64,000 nt of DNA from a virus: the IMG/VR virus record IMGVR_UViG_3300033984_000473, positions 27,393 to 91,392 of that record. The stretch is one strand, 5' to 3'. The notes under the pieces are model-generated. The model was not told where the DNA came from and did not search any database. It saw only the letters and a program-made list of their open reading frames with translations. Shown in pieces: positions 41,749 through 48,984 of the stretch. How positions within the stretch are numbered: the stretch's first letter is position 1; the number at the start of each line of letters is the position of its first letter. The translations under genes and the position numbers were made by a program.

Positions 41749-42036
41749 TTATTCTTCCCAAAACATTATCGTTCCAGCATCGTTCCATTCTGCCCACCAG
41801 CCGTGTTTTCTCAATAGCTTCATAAACTCGTTGTGAACTCCGAACTCGTATTTTGTGTAGTTTTCGGTGTAGTAACTGAATAGGTGCAACCCATCTTTTG
41901 CTTCGTCTCCGTTCTCTCCAGAACTCCAAATTCCGCCTTTAGAACCATTGAACTCCTCGGTTGTTCTCATAAACAAATTTGGATACTTTGCTTCGATTGC
42001 TTTCATCATTGCTTTTCTTGTACTTGCCATAATCAT
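41749..42036 (-). CDS. Hypothetical protein (95 aa)
   Basis: Trp/Phe-rich soluble protein (HGWWAEWNDAGTIMFWEE end). Start could be the first or third codon. The leader folds as GTTGC/GCAAC. Unknown function. Confidence 0.65.
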   Translation of the reverse strand: MIMASTRKAMMKAIEAKYPNLFMRTTEEFNGSKGGIWSSGENGDEAKDGLHLFSYYTENYTKYEFGVHNEFMKLLRKHGWWAEWNDAGTIMFWEE

Positions 42037-42068
42037 AGTGTATTGGTGGTTGCTTCATTGCAACAGTA

Positions 42069-42113
42069 CAAATATAGGTATAATAATCCACACTACCAAA
42101 TGTAATGTGAATT
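42069..42113 (-). promoter_or_regulatory. Fused hairpin/promoter
   Basis: Stem AATTCACA/TGTGGATT with one mismatch (42085-42113). TTTG 42097-42100, TATATTTG 42069-42076. Confidence 0.75.
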
Positions 42114-42127
42114 ATTTTCAATTATTT

Positions 42128-42310
42128 TTAAACTTTTTTTCGTAGTTTCAAATCTTTGATTACCTTTGCAACCATATCTTGCACTTCAAACTCGCTTTGA
42201 TTATCAGTATCGGTGCAATCGGGAACGTACCCCAATTCGATTAGTTTGTTGGTAATTGTGATACCAATTTCTTGTCGTTCATCTCGGTCTAACTTTCTTG
42301 TCTTAGCCAT
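42128..42310 (-). CDS. Hypothetical protein (60 aa)
   Basis: Charged helical protein with basic ends (MAKTRKLDRDER; LKLRKKV). Unknown. Confidence 0.6.
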   Translation of the reverse strand: MAKTRKLDRDERQEIGITITNKLIELGYVPDCTDTDNQSEFEVQDMVAKVIKDLKLRKKV

Positions 42311-42336
42311 TGTGTATGTTTTAATTGATTAGAGTA

Positions 42337-42368
42337 CAAAGATAAGGATAAGTTTTCACTTATCCAAA
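42337..42368 (-). promoter_or_regulatory. Fused hairpin/promoter
   Basis: GGATAAG/CTTATCC stem (42346-42365) between TTTG 42365-42368 and TATCTTTG 42337-42344. For 42128. Confidence 0.75.
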
Positions 42369-42385
42369 TCTTTTACCAATTATTT

Positions 42386-42586
42386 TTAGTCTTTCTCAAA
42401 AGATTTTACCCAAAAGATAGGTAGGTCTCCGTATTCTTGTTTGAATTGTACAACCCCTTTTTCTTGTGCGTCTTTGTCGCTGGTCGCTTGGATTGTAAGT
42501 CCATACTTTTGGTGGTCATCGCCTTGTTCTCTGCCATAGTGGTCGTTAGGGTCGATAGACATAATTGTAACGTGATAACTTTTCAT
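42386..42586 (-). CDS. Hypothetical protein (66 aa)
   Basis: Starts MKSYHVTIMS at 42586. The longer frame would read through the promoter. His/Asp-rich centre (DPNDHYGREQGDDHQKYG). Unknown. Confidence 0.6.
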   Translation of the reverse strand: MKSYHVTIMSIDPNDHYGREQGDDHQKYGLTIQATSDKDAQEKGVVQFKQEYGDLPIFWVKSFEKD

Positions 42587-42613
42587 AAGATAGTGTGTTA
42601 ATTGATTAGAGTA

Positions 42614-42645
42614 CAAATATAGAACATTCTTTTTTAATATCCTAA
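42614..42645 (-). promoter_or_regulatory. Host-type promoter
   Basis: TTAG 42642-42645, 20 nt, TATATTTG 42614-42621. For 42386. Confidence 0.8.
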
Positions 42646-42690
42646 TGAATTTCATTTTTTTTTAAACTTTTTTTACCTTATCTTTGTAGT

Positions 42691-42790
42691 GTTGAAAGGG
42701 TCACGACAAGTGAAAGAGTAGACTCCGACACGTCTATATGCGAACTGCTCCCGACAAGGCACAAAAAAAGAGGGACACAACTCCCTCTTT
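42691..42790 (+). ncRNA. Two-hairpin small RNA, copy 4
   Basis: Promoter TATCTTTG at 42679-42686. Hairpin 1 is reduced, hairpin 2 is TCAC/GTGA, then AGAGTAGACTCC. Ends in a GAGGGA/TCCCTC terminator (42767-42790). Confidence 0.7.
42767..42790. terminator. Terminator
   Basis: GAGGGA/TCCCTC stem with A and T runs on both sides. Confidence 0.75.
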
Positions 42791-42829
42791 CCCCACGTTA
42801 ATTGCTTAACGTTTCACCAATTAAATATA

Positions 42830-43024
42830 TTATTCCATTCCGTATTTATTACATTTTTTCTTTGTCTTAAACTCAAATGTGGGTGCTAACATTCCACCCC
42901 AAAAGATAAAACAAACTACAAACCCTTTAAAAAACATTTCCCAAGTTGATGGCATACCACCAAATGCACTTGTTAATGATGCGAAAAATATAACTACTAA
43001 TAATACTGATAAATTCTTTGACAT
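42830..43024 (-). CDS. Small membrane protein (64 aa)
   Basis: Starts MSKNLSVLLV at 43024 after the promoter. Two hydrophobic segments (5-22, 33-50) and a basic, Cys-containing tail. Confidence 0.65.
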   Translation of the reverse strand: MSKNLSVLLVVIFFASLTSAFGGMPSTWEMFFKGFVVCFIFWGGMLAPTFEFKTKKKCNKYGME

Positions 43025-43048
43025 AATGTTTGTGTTTTGATTAGAGTA

Positions 43049-43080
43049 CAAATATAAGATTTTAATTTGACATATCCTAA
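43049..43080 (-). promoter_or_regulatory. Host-type promoter
   Basis: TTAG 43077-43080, 20 nt, TATATTTG 43049-43056. For 42830. Confidence 0.8.
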
Positions 43081-43239
43081 TTAATATCTAAAAACTTTCG
43101 GTCTTGTTCTATTTTTTAAACCCACTTCTGAACACTTCATACATTGTTGTTTTCCATCATTGTGTTTTACAATAACAATATCAAAACCTTGATGTAATAC
43201 TTCAACTTGTGTTTGAGTTCCAACGATTATAACTTTCAT
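43081..43239 (-). CDS. Small CxxC protein (52 aa)
   Basis: Short ORF MKVIIVGTQT..., beta-rich with a CMKC pair near residue 34 and a basic end (NRTRPKVFRY). Own promoter. Single CxxC, so it could bind metal as a dimer. Confidence 0.6.
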   Translation of the reverse strand: MKVIIVGTQTQVEVLHQGFDIVIVKHNDGKQQCMKCSEVGLKNRTRPKVFRY

Positions 43240-43329
43240 AGTGTGTTTTTTGATTAAGTAATAACCGAGTGGGGATTGCTAGTCGGTTGTTAGTCCGTGC
43301 GTTCCAACTCTACCTCGATTATTACACTA

Positions 43330-43361
43330 CAAATATAAGACTTTAATTTGATATAACCTAA
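43330..43361 (-). promoter_or_regulatory. Host-type promoter
   Basis: TTAG 43358-43361, 20 nt, TATATTTG 43330-43337. For 43081. The ~90-nt leader holds no ORF. Confidence 0.75.
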
Positions 43362-43372
43362 TTTATTTTGAA

Positions 43373-43672
43373 TTATTTTCCAATTCTTTTTCTGTGCATT
43401 GAACTTGGGTGCGTGTTGTCTGCTTTGCTTTCAAAACAATATGTAGGCATACCGCTCATTGAGTGTAAATCTGTCAATATGATTATGTACCCCTCGGTCA
43501 AACATCGTTTAAGATTTTCATTCATTTTAAACATTTTGATTTGTGGGAACTTTTTAGCAAATGCTTGTAAGTCGTCATCATTTTCAACTATGTATCTTTC
43601 AATTTCAACTTCTCCCGATTGTGGACTTGTATAAACGCCCCATTTTAAATCTTTGTGTTTTACTACTAACAT
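43373..43672 (-). CDS. Hypothetical protein (99 aa)
   Basis: Alternating beta/alpha pattern (WGVYTSPQSGEVEIERYIV, AFAKKFPQIKMF), Cys/His near the end. Unknown. Confidence 0.65.
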   Translation of the reverse strand: MLVVKHKDLKWGVYTSPQSGEVEIERYIVENDDDLQAFAKKFPQIKMFKMNENLKRCLTEGYIIILTDLHSMSGMPTYCFESKADNTHPSSMHRKRIGK

Positions 43673-43696
43673 AATCTATGTGTTTTGATTAGAGTA

Positions 43697-43745
43697 CAAA
43701 TATAGGTAAAAAAAATAAGACTACCAAATAAATGATAGTCTTATT
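43697..43745 (-). promoter_or_regulatory. Fused hairpin/promoter
   Basis: Stem AATAAGACTA/TAGTCTTATT (43714-43745), T8 after it. TTTG 43725-43728, TATATTTG 43697-43704. For 43373. Confidence 0.85.
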
Positions 43746-43750
43746 TTAAA

Positions 43751-43993
43751 TTATTCTAAACTTGTTCCCTCAAAATCATACTCATATTGAATATGTGGAT
43801 ATTGTTTATCCAAATATTTGTGTAGTCTATCTACACTTCTAAATCTTTTAACAATTTCTTTATCTTGCCACGAATCTAAAAATACATATTCTTTGATTAT
43901 AGCAACATAACCACCTTTGAATATTTTACCTTTATCGGGTATTGCCAAAACATTATCGGTCAAAACATTTTCTCTTAATATAAACTCTCTCAT
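43751..43993 (-). CDS. Hypothetical protein (80 aa)
   Basis: Mixed alpha/beta, aromatic and charged. The C-terminus is acidic (YEYDFEGTSLE). Unknown. Confidence 0.65.
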   Translation of the reverse strand: MREFILRENVLTDNVLAIPDKGKIFKGGYVAIIKEYVFLDSWQDKEIVKRFRSVDRLHKYLDKQYPHIQYEYDFEGTSLE

Positions 43994-44020
43994 TGTCTAT
44001 TGTTTTAATTGATTAGAGTA

Positions 44021-44069
44021 CAAATATAGGTAAAAAAAATAAGACTACCAAATAAATGATAGTCTTATT
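44021..44069 (-). promoter_or_regulatory. Fused hairpin/promoter
   Basis: Stem AATAAGACTA/TAGTCTTATT (44038-44069). TTTG 44049-44052, TATATTTG 44021-44028. For 43751. Confidence 0.85.
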
Positions 44070-44079
44070 TTAATTATTT

Positions 44080-44634
44080 TTATTCTGCCGCCCACCCAAA
44101 GAAAACGAACTCGCCCGAACTTTCCGTAGTTGCTGACTTGTAGCGTATTGTTGCCACCGAACTACCACCACCTACAATACGTTTTTCTAAATGAATACGT
44201 GTAGTTTTTTTGGTTTTTTCAGTATGACTTCTTGCAATCTTAACCGCATCGCCTTTGGTTTTTTTCGCCCCTACTTCGTTGTCGTCCCAATCGGTTACAA
44301 CATAAACAAGTTCCCATTTTTTTGTACCTTTGGTTACAATGTGGTCAACTTGGCTCTTAACCTTATTCTCATTGGCTTTAGGTTCTTTGGTACAAATACC
44401 CCACGCATCGTCCCATTTTGAGCAATGATTTTCGATAGCATCATTGATAAATTCAGATAGTGATTTGCCACTTGCTTTGAATTTTTTAGTAGCATCAAAA
44501 ACGCCACGTGTTGTACTAATTGTGCCATTGTAGGTATCGTTGCCGTATTCCTCAATTGCATCGCTTACTGCCTCTTTGTATGCCTCTTGCATACTAAATC
44601 CTTTTTGTCTTTGACTGAAACTTGATGCTCCCAT
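44080..44634 (-). CDS. Conserved phage hypothetical protein (184 aa)
   Basis: Starts MGASSFSQRQKG and has AYKEAVSDAIEEYGNDTYNGTIS near the N-terminus, a pattern I have seen in other phage and plasmid small proteins without known function. Two Cys (HCSKW...GICTKE), then a Lys/Thr-rich beta half. Confidence 0.65.
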   Translation of the reverse strand: MGASSFSQRQKGFSMQEAYKEAVSDAIEEYGNDTYNGTISTTRGVFDATKKFKASGKSLSEFINDAIENHCSKWDDAWGICTKEPKANENKVKSQVDHIVTKGTKKWELVYVVTDWDDNEVGAKKTKGDAVKIARSHTEKTKKTTRIHLEKRIVGGGSSVATIRYKSATTESSGEFVFFGWAAE

Positions 44635-44660
44635 AATATGTGTGTGTTTTAATTAGAGTA

Positions 44661-44706
44661 CAAATATAAGAATAAAAAATAAGACTACCAAATAAATGAT
44701 AGTCTT
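44661..44706 (-). promoter_or_regulatory. Fused hairpin/promoter
   Basis: Stem AAGACTA/TAGTCTT (44681-44706). TTTG 44689-44692, TATATTTG 44661-44668. For 44080. Confidence 0.8.
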
Positions 44707-44713
44707 TTTTTAA

Positions 44714-45031
44714 TTATTTTATTTCGTCTAGGATTGCTTGGCATTCCTCGTTAAACCTTTCAGAATTTCCATATAGGTAATCGTTGGTGCTGATAGAGGA
44801 TAAGATAAACTCATCGTCAATACTCATCAATTCCTTTAAATCGTCTTTCATTAATTGCTTATCTGACGTTTTACATTCACTTATCCACATAAAAAGATTG
44901 TCGATAAGAGTTTCTCGGTCTTCAATTCTATATCCTACAAGTTCCTCGTTGAATATTTCGCTAGGTATTCTATTACTATTGATATAGAAATTATCCCCTA
45001 CTTCCTCGATAACATATTTTGCTACGCTCAT
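44714..45031 (-). CDS. Hypothetical protein (105 aa)
   Basis: Starts MSVAKYVIEE at 45031. Acidic and helical, one Cys near ISECKTSD. Unknown. Confidence 0.65.
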   Translation of the reverse strand: MSVAKYVIEEVGDNFYINSNRIPSEIFNEELVGYRIEDRETLIDNLFMWISECKTSDKQLMKDDLKELMSIDDEFILSSISTNDYLYGNSERFNEECQAILDEIK

Positions 45032-45055
45032 AATGTGTGTTAATTGATTAGAGTA

Positions 45056-45087
45056 CAAATATAGTGATAATAATTGACACTACCAAA
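45056..45087 (-). promoter_or_regulatory. Host-type promoter
   Basis: TTTG 45084-45087, 20 nt, TATATTTG 45056-45063. No hairpin at this one. For 44714. Confidence 0.8.
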
Positions 45088-45091
45088 TTTT

Positions 45092-45412
45092 TTAGTATCT
45101 TTTTTCGCTCCTAATAAATTCGCCTACCAAAGTAAACTGATTATCTGACAAACTGCTATATTGTGCGGTAAGATAGCTTTTATACTTGTCATAGATTGAT
45201 ATTGACGTATGTGGGTTAATTGATGCTACAAAGATATAACTCATACATATATCCTCGTAAGAGCTTCTAATTTTACTACTACCAAAACGACCATTTAAAA
45301 TATCTCGTATAAGTGGGTGATTTTCGTGTAGTTTAATTTCATTCAACTCAAATGGTAATGTTGGTAAAACTCTCGGTTTAAGTGTTTCTTTTGCAAATGT
45401 GTGTAAGCTCAT
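45092..45412 (-). CDS. Hypothetical protein (106 aa)
   Basis: Mostly helical, Ser/Tyr-rich. Unknown family. Confidence 0.65.
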   Translation of the reverse strand: MSLHTFAKETLKPRVLPTLPFELNEIKLHENHPLIRDILNGRFGSSKIRSSYEDICMSYIFVASINPHTSISIYDKYKSYLTAQYSSLSDNQFTLVGEFIRSEKRY

Positions 45413-45437
45413 AATATGTGTGTTTTAATTGATAGTA

Positions 45438-45469
45438 CAAATATAGGATAAAGTTTTTTAATATCCTAA
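45438..45469 (-). promoter_or_regulatory. Host-type promoter
   Basis: TTAG 45466-45469, 20 nt, TATATTTG 45438-45445. For 45092. Confidence 0.8.
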
Positions 45470-45524
45470 TAAATTTGTAGTTATTTTATTTGTTTATTAA
45501 TTTTCTTTTGTCTATCTTTGTAGT

Positions 45525-45625
45525 GTTGAAAGAGCAACGGGTCATGACAAATGAAAGAGTAGACTCCGACACGCCTATATGCCACGTGAACCCCAAACAA
45601 AAAAAACCCTAGTAAGGGTTTCTTG
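45525..45625 (+). ncRNA. Two-hairpin small RNA, copy 5
   Basis: Promoter TTTG 45489-45492, 20 nt, TATCTTTG 45513-45520. Hairpin 1 GTTG/CAAC. Hairpin 2 is TCAT/ATGA, a paired change from TCAC/GTGA. Invariant GAGTAGACTCC. AAACCCT/AGGGTTT terminator (45604-45621). Confidence 0.75.
45604..45621. terminator. Terminator
   Basis: AAACCCT/AGGGTTT, overlaps the last codons of 45609-45806. Confidence 0.7.
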
Positions 45626-45806
45626 GTGTGTGTGTTTTGCCTGTGGTTATATCCACCCACTTTTGTTTTGATTCTTTTTTGGCTAGAGCTTCAACGCTTT
45701 TGATTTTGTCTTCTCCAGCTTGGGTTGCTTCAGCGTGTGTGTGACCGCATTTGATAGCGAAGTTGTAAGCTGATTTTCTTAAGATTTCTTGGACTCTTGC
45801 ATTCAT
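45609..45806 (-). CDS. Hypothetical protein (65 aa)
   Basis: Starts MNARVQEILRKSAYNFAIKCGHTHAEATQAGEDK-like helical region (His/Ala-rich), then Lys-rich. Stop codon lies inside the small RNA's terminator. Unknown. Confidence 0.6.
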   Translation of the reverse strand: MNARVQEILRKSAYNFAIKCGHTHAEATQAGEDKIKSVEALAKKESKQKWVDITTGKTHTPRNPY

Positions 45807-45845
45807 AGTGTTTGTGTTTTAATTGGTTACTCATTTTCAACAGTA

Positions 45846-45893
45846 CAAATATAGGTATAAAAAAATAACCTACCAAATAAATGATAGGTTATT
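45846..45893 (-). promoter_or_regulatory. Fused hairpin/promoter
   Basis: Stem AATAACCTA/TAGGTTATT (45864-45893). TTTG 45874-45877, TATATTTG 45846-45853. For 45609. Confidence 0.85.
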
Positions 45894-45915
45894 TTTAAAT
45901 TATTTTCAATTTTTT

Positions 45916-46434
45916 TTAGATATTCAGCGTGAGCCCCAGTGTTCCTTGATTAAACGTATCGTAACCTAAATTGACATTTAACTTGTCGCTTAACTTATAC
46001 CCGACATATCCACCATATAAAAACTCATAATTTGTGGGCGACTTGCTTTCGTGTACCACGCTTATCGGTGTAGTTGTTACATACCTATTATAATTCGCAT
46101 CGTTGCATATTCCACCCCTCAACCCTAAAATGATTTTATTTATTTTCTTGCCGACCAATAGATAAAATGCTTGGTTCTTGGTTCGATAACTATCGACATA
46201 CGTGTAGTTATTTGCACCGACATTGCTTTGTGCTTCATTCCCTACATACCGACTATACCCAACTCCTACTATGGTGTTGTTTGTGGTTTTGGTTAATTCA
46301 GCACCGAGTGTGTTTGCCGTTCCGTACTGAAACGTAACATCAGTTGAATTTTGCTTGACCTTTGAACATTGTGCGTAGCTTGTTGCCGAGAACAAAAACG
46401 CCAATAACATAAACATTCCGAGAATTTTCTTCAT
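45916..46434 (-). CDS. Outer-membrane beta-barrel-like protein
   Basis: A 172-residue protein with signal peptide MKKILGMFMLLAFLFSATSYAQ, then repeated amphipathic beta strands (GVGYSRYVG, YGGYVGYKLSDKLNVNLGYD) and a terminal strand TLGLTLNI, as in small outer-membrane barrels. Expressed from an early-type promoter, it could mask or replace a receptor and block superinfection. Inferred from location and class only. Confidence 0.75.
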   Translation of the reverse strand: MKKILGMFMLLAFLFSATSYAQCSKVKQNSTDVTFQYGTANTLGAELTKTTNNTIVGVGYSRYVGNEAQSNVGANNYTYVDSYRTKNQAFYLLVGKKINKIILGLRGGICNDANYNRYVTTTPISVVHESKSPTNYEFLYGGYVGYKLSDKLNVNLGYDTFNQGTLGLTLNI

Positions 46435-46469
46435 AACTTAAAAAGATTTAATTATTAATGATTAGAGAA

Positions 46470-46501
46470 CAAAGGTAGTTTTTTTAATTGATACTACCAA
46501 A
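46470..46501 (-). promoter_or_regulatory. Host-type promoter
   Basis: TTTG 46498-46501, 20 nt, TACCTTTG 46470-46477. For 45916. Confidence 0.8.
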
Positions 46502-46512
46502 CAATTTAACAT

Positions 46513-46842
46513 TTATTTTATTGCTAATAATTCAGCCAATTTGTCTGTGGCTTTTGAACTATGACCGCCAATGTGCCAATTTGTGATTTTGGTTTTTGCT
46601 AAACCCCTTGCACCATTGTAATTTTTACCATTTTTCCAATTGTATATGGTTGCAATTGTGCCATCTTCAAATTCGATTTCCCATTCAGCATCTACCTTGT
46701 AGCCATCGCCATCAGTAGGTTGTCCAAACATTGCTTTTAATTTTGCATAGGTTGTTTGGATTTCGCCTTGCAAGTGAGTACCACAAGCATCAATACTTTT
46801 TGTGTTGTGAGTGTGAAACGGAATTGTGATTTCTTTTGACAT
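46513..46842 (-). CDS. Conserved phage hypothetical protein (109 aa)
   Basis: His/Gly/Trp-rich soluble protein: FHTHNTKSIDACGTHLQG, FGQPTDGDGYKVDAEWEIEF and WHIGGHSS. I recognise the general pattern from other phage genomes but know no function. Confidence 0.7.
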   Translation of the reverse strand: MSKEITIPFHTHNTKSIDACGTHLQGEIQTTYAKLKAMFGQPTDGDGYKVDAEWEIEFEDGTIATIYNWKNGKNYNGARGLAKTKITNWHIGGHSSKATDKLAELLAIK

Positions 46843-46870
46843 ATTTTCTATGTGTTAATTGATTAGAGTA

Positions 46871-46902
46871 CAAATATAAGAATTAGTTTTGACATATCCT
46901 AA
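46871..46902 (-). promoter_or_regulatory. Host-type promoter
   Basis: TTAG 46899-46902, 20 nt, TATATTTG 46871-46878. For 46513. Confidence 0.8.
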
Positions 46903-46913
46903 TAATTTTCAAT

Positions 46914-47075
46914 TTATTTTTTTGCTAATAAAGTACCAAATGCGTATCCACCGATACCACACATTAAATAAGATATTAATACCATTGGTGTATTATAAAA
47001 AAATTGTATTGATAATATTCCAAAGATTACTAATAACGATAATAGAGCAAGTGTTTTCTTTCCAAGGTTTGACAT
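46914..47075 (-). CDS. Small two-helix membrane protein (53 aa)
   Basis: Short ORF MSNLGKKTLA..., two hydrophobic segments (8-25, 30-50) and a Lys end. Own promoter and conserved leader support it. Confidence 0.65.
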   Translation of the reverse strand: MSNLGKKTLALLSLLVIFGILSIQFFYNTPMVLISYLMCGIGGYAFGTLLAKK

Positions 47076-47101
47076 AATATGTGTGTTAATTGATTAGAGT
47101 A

Positions 47102-47133
47102 CAAATATAGTGATTAGTTTTGATATAACCTAA
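47102..47133 (-). promoter_or_regulatory. Host-type promoter
   Basis: TTAG 47130-47133, 20 nt, TATATTTG 47102-47109. For 46914. Confidence 0.8.
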
Positions 47134-47139
47134 TTTATT

Positions 47140-47508
47140 TTAATTTATTTTTGAATAATACCAATTAATTATTTTGTAGATAGTTTCAGCATTAACCAAT
47201 AAATTAATCATTGGCTTATCGTGTCCGTACTTGGCACTTTCCCATTCTTTGGTTTTGTGTTGATTATAGATTTCAGCCAACAAAGTTTCTTTCGGATTGT
47301 CATTCATTAACAATTCAACGTTAAACATATCAGTTTTGTCGCTTGGTGTAATGTATAGACATTTTGCCCAATCAAATAGGTTTCTGTTTGTCTTAATGAT
47401 TACTACCATTTCTTTGATAATATCAGCATCATCAAGTGTAGGTGTAAGTTTTTTAGTTACCTTTGCAACTTTTTTATTCCAACCTAAAATATTTGATAAT
47501 TGTTCCAT
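47140..47508 (-). CDS. Hypothetical protein (122 aa)
   Basis: Lys/Asn-rich helical protein with an aromatic C-terminus (IINWYYSKIN). Unknown. Confidence 0.65.
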   Translation of the reverse strand: MEQLSNILGWNKKVAKVTKKLTPTLDDADIIKEMVVIIKTNRNLFDWAKCLYITPSDKTDMFNVELLMNDNPKETLLAEIYNQHKTKEWESAKYGHDKPMINLLVNAETIYKIINWYYSKIN

Positions 47509-47530
47509 GATGTGTGTTTTAATTAGAGTA

Positions 47531-47562
47531 CAAATATAGTGATAATAATTTACACTACCAAA
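47531..47562 (-). promoter_or_regulatory. Host-type promoter
   Basis: TTTG 47559-47562, 20 nt, TATATTTG 47531-47538. For 47140. Confidence 0.8.
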
Positions 47563-47766
47563 TTAATAACTAACTAATTTGCAATATTCTCTTAATTCAG
47601 CCAAAGGGATTCGAGTACCCCTAAATGAATAGTAGCCTTGACGCTCAAAACGTTTTGCCCATTCAATAAACCCTTGTTCAGCTTTTTCAGCACTTGCAAA
47701 ATCTTTGTCCATATACATTCCAATTCCATCGGGACTTAAAATATCGTAACGTTTTTTCTTTGACAT
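47563..47766 (-). CDS. Hypothetical protein (67 aa)
   Basis: Basic start MSKKKRYDIL, aromatic centre (FIEWAKRFERQGYYSF). The stop touches the next promoter's -33. Unknown. Confidence 0.6.
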   Translation of the reverse strand: MSKKKRYDILSPDGIGMYMDKDFASAEKAEQGFIEWAKRFERQGYYSFRGTRIPLAELREYCKLVSY

Positions 47767-47790
47767 AATATGTGTGTTTTAATTAGAGTA

Positions 47791-47822
47791 CAAATATAAG
47801 GATTAGTTTTGATATATCCTAA
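47791..47822 (-). promoter_or_regulatory. Host-type promoter
   Basis: TTAG 47819-47822, 20 nt, TATATTTG 47791-47798. For 47563. Confidence 0.8.
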
Positions 47823-47974
47823 TAATTCTCTAGGTTTTTTTTAAATTCTTTTCGGCTGTACGTTTTCTTGCTTGTGTGTACTCTATGACGTGAGAAATTC
47901 ATTCCCAATTCAATTTGTAATTCACGTTCAATTTTACGTGCATTTTTGATAATTTGTGTTTGTGTAAGTTTCAT
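47819..47974 (-). CDS. Small basic protein (51 aa)
   Basis: Short ORF MKLTQTQIIKNARKIEREL..., strongly basic throughout. Possible nucleic-acid-binding peptide. Own promoter. Confidence 0.6.
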   Translation of the reverse strand: MKLTQTQIIKNARKIERELQIELGMNFSRHRVHTSKKTYSRKEFKKNLENY

Positions 47975-47998
47975 TATATGTGTCATTTAATTAGAGTA

Positions 47999-48030
47999 CA
48001 AATATAGAATAAAAAAATTACAATTCCTAA
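47999..48030 (-). promoter_or_regulatory. Host-type promoter
   Basis: TTAG 48027-48030, 20 nt, TATATTTG 47999-48006. For 47819. Confidence 0.8.
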
Positions 48031-48085
48031 TAAAAAAGTGATTATTTTATTAGGTTATTAAAAAACTTTTTTCTATCTTTGTAGT

Positions 48086-48185
48086 GTTGAAAGAGCAACG
48101 GGTCACGGCAAGTGAGAGAGTAGACTCCGTCACACCCTATACTCACTTCAAGCCAAAAACAAAAAAAACCCTAATAGGGTTTTTA
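48086..48185 (+). ncRNA. Two-hairpin small RNA, copy 6
   Basis: Best-preserved copy. Promoter TTAG 48050-48053, 20 nt, TATCTTTG 48074-48081. Hairpin 1 GTTG/CAAC, GGG, hairpin 2 TCAC/GTGA, GAGTAGACTCC, then ACCC that can close with GGGT. Terminator 48166-48185. Confidence 0.75.
48166..48185. terminator. Terminator
   Basis: AAACCCT/AGGGTTT with T5 on plus and A8 upstream, so it works both ways. Confidence 0.8.
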
Positions 48186-48202
48186 GTTCCAGATAGTTTT
48201 AC

Positions 48203-48529
48203 CTATCTTTGCATTCTGCCAAGTTGCTCACACTCGTACAAAAGCTCCGACTGGAACAAATCGCTGTCCAAAGCAATTGGTTCGCTAAAAACCAGCTCAT
48301 GCTCGACATACGTGTAACGTGCGTACTCGTTCGACTGCTTAGCCAAAAGCGTAGCAATCGCTTTCAAGCATTCAGCCTCAGCGTACATAAAGCTGTCGCT
48401 GTCGACTCGAAGCGTAAACACTTGACCACCTTTCGGTTTCCAAGCCTGTGGGCACTCGCCTTGACCGTCCCAGCTGTGTGCTCCGTAGTTCTCGTGATAT
48501 TGTGCCGTAATGTTAAGTAATGTATTCAT
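48203..48529 (-). CDS. Conserved phage hypothetical protein, GC-rich
   Basis: A 108-residue protein with ITAQYHENYGAHSWDG near the start and KPKGGQVFTLRVDSDSF, a pattern seen in phages of other hosts. The gene is clearly richer in G+C than its neighbours and uses different codons (many CTG, GCG, TCG), which suggests recent transfer. Unknown function. Confidence 0.7.
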   Translation of the reverse strand: MNTLLNITAQYHENYGAHSWDGQGECPQAWKPKGGQVFTLRVDSDSFMYAEAECLKAIATLLAKQSNEYARYTYVEHELVFSEPIALDSDLFQSELLYECEQLGRMQR

Positions 48530-48566
48530 AATATGTGTGTGTTAATTGGTTACTAATTCAACACTG

Positions 48567-48597
48567 CAAAGATAGACAAATTTTTGATACTACCAAA
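48567..48597 (-). promoter_or_regulatory. Host-type promoter
   Basis: TTTG 48594-48597, 19 nt, TATCTTTG 48567-48574. For 48203. Confidence 0.75.
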
Positions 48598-48650
48598 CTT
48601 TTTAGCAATTATTTTTAAATTATTTTTTTTTTATTTTTTTACCTAAAAAA

Positions 48651-48681
48651 TTTGCATATATCAAATATTATCGTATCTTTG
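48651..48681 (+). promoter_or_regulatory. Host-type promoter
   Basis: TTTG 48651-48654, 19 nt, TATCTTTG 48674-48681. For 48708. Confidence 0.8.
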
Positions 48682-48707
48682 CACTCTAATCAATTAATAC
48701 ACACATT

Positions 48708-48950
48708 ATGAGTACTCAAAGAAGTTTGAATGTTATTGCAAGTGAAATCAGAAGCGACTGGAAATCAGTAAACTACGGTGCAAAGCCTTACTTAGATGCA
48801 ATGGGCTGTTTAACTAATGTATCGGATAATTTCGGTATGGATACTGGAAAGTCAATTGTGCTGTACTTCCTGTCGAATGCTAGTACATGGTGGGGCGAAA
48901 CTGCCAAGCGTGTCAAAGCTGAATTAAAGAAAATGGTGGGGCTGAAATAG
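48708..48950 (+). CDS. Hypothetical protein (80 aa)
   Basis: Starts MSTQRSLNVI. Helical, with a Trp-rich segment (NASTWWGETAKRVKAELKKM). Unknown. First gene of a two-gene plus-strand unit. Confidence 0.7.
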   Translation: MSTQRSLNVIASEIRSDWKSVNYGAKPYLDAMGCLTNVSDNFGMDTGKSIVLYFLSNASTWWGETAKRVKAELKKMVGLK

Positions 48951-48984
48951 CCCCTTTTTTTTATCTTATCTAAAAAAATTTATC

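Noticed and set aside
48708-48950. Second plus-strand small protein as an anti-CRISPR
   Set aside because: Size and context alone do not support this; no sequence evidence.
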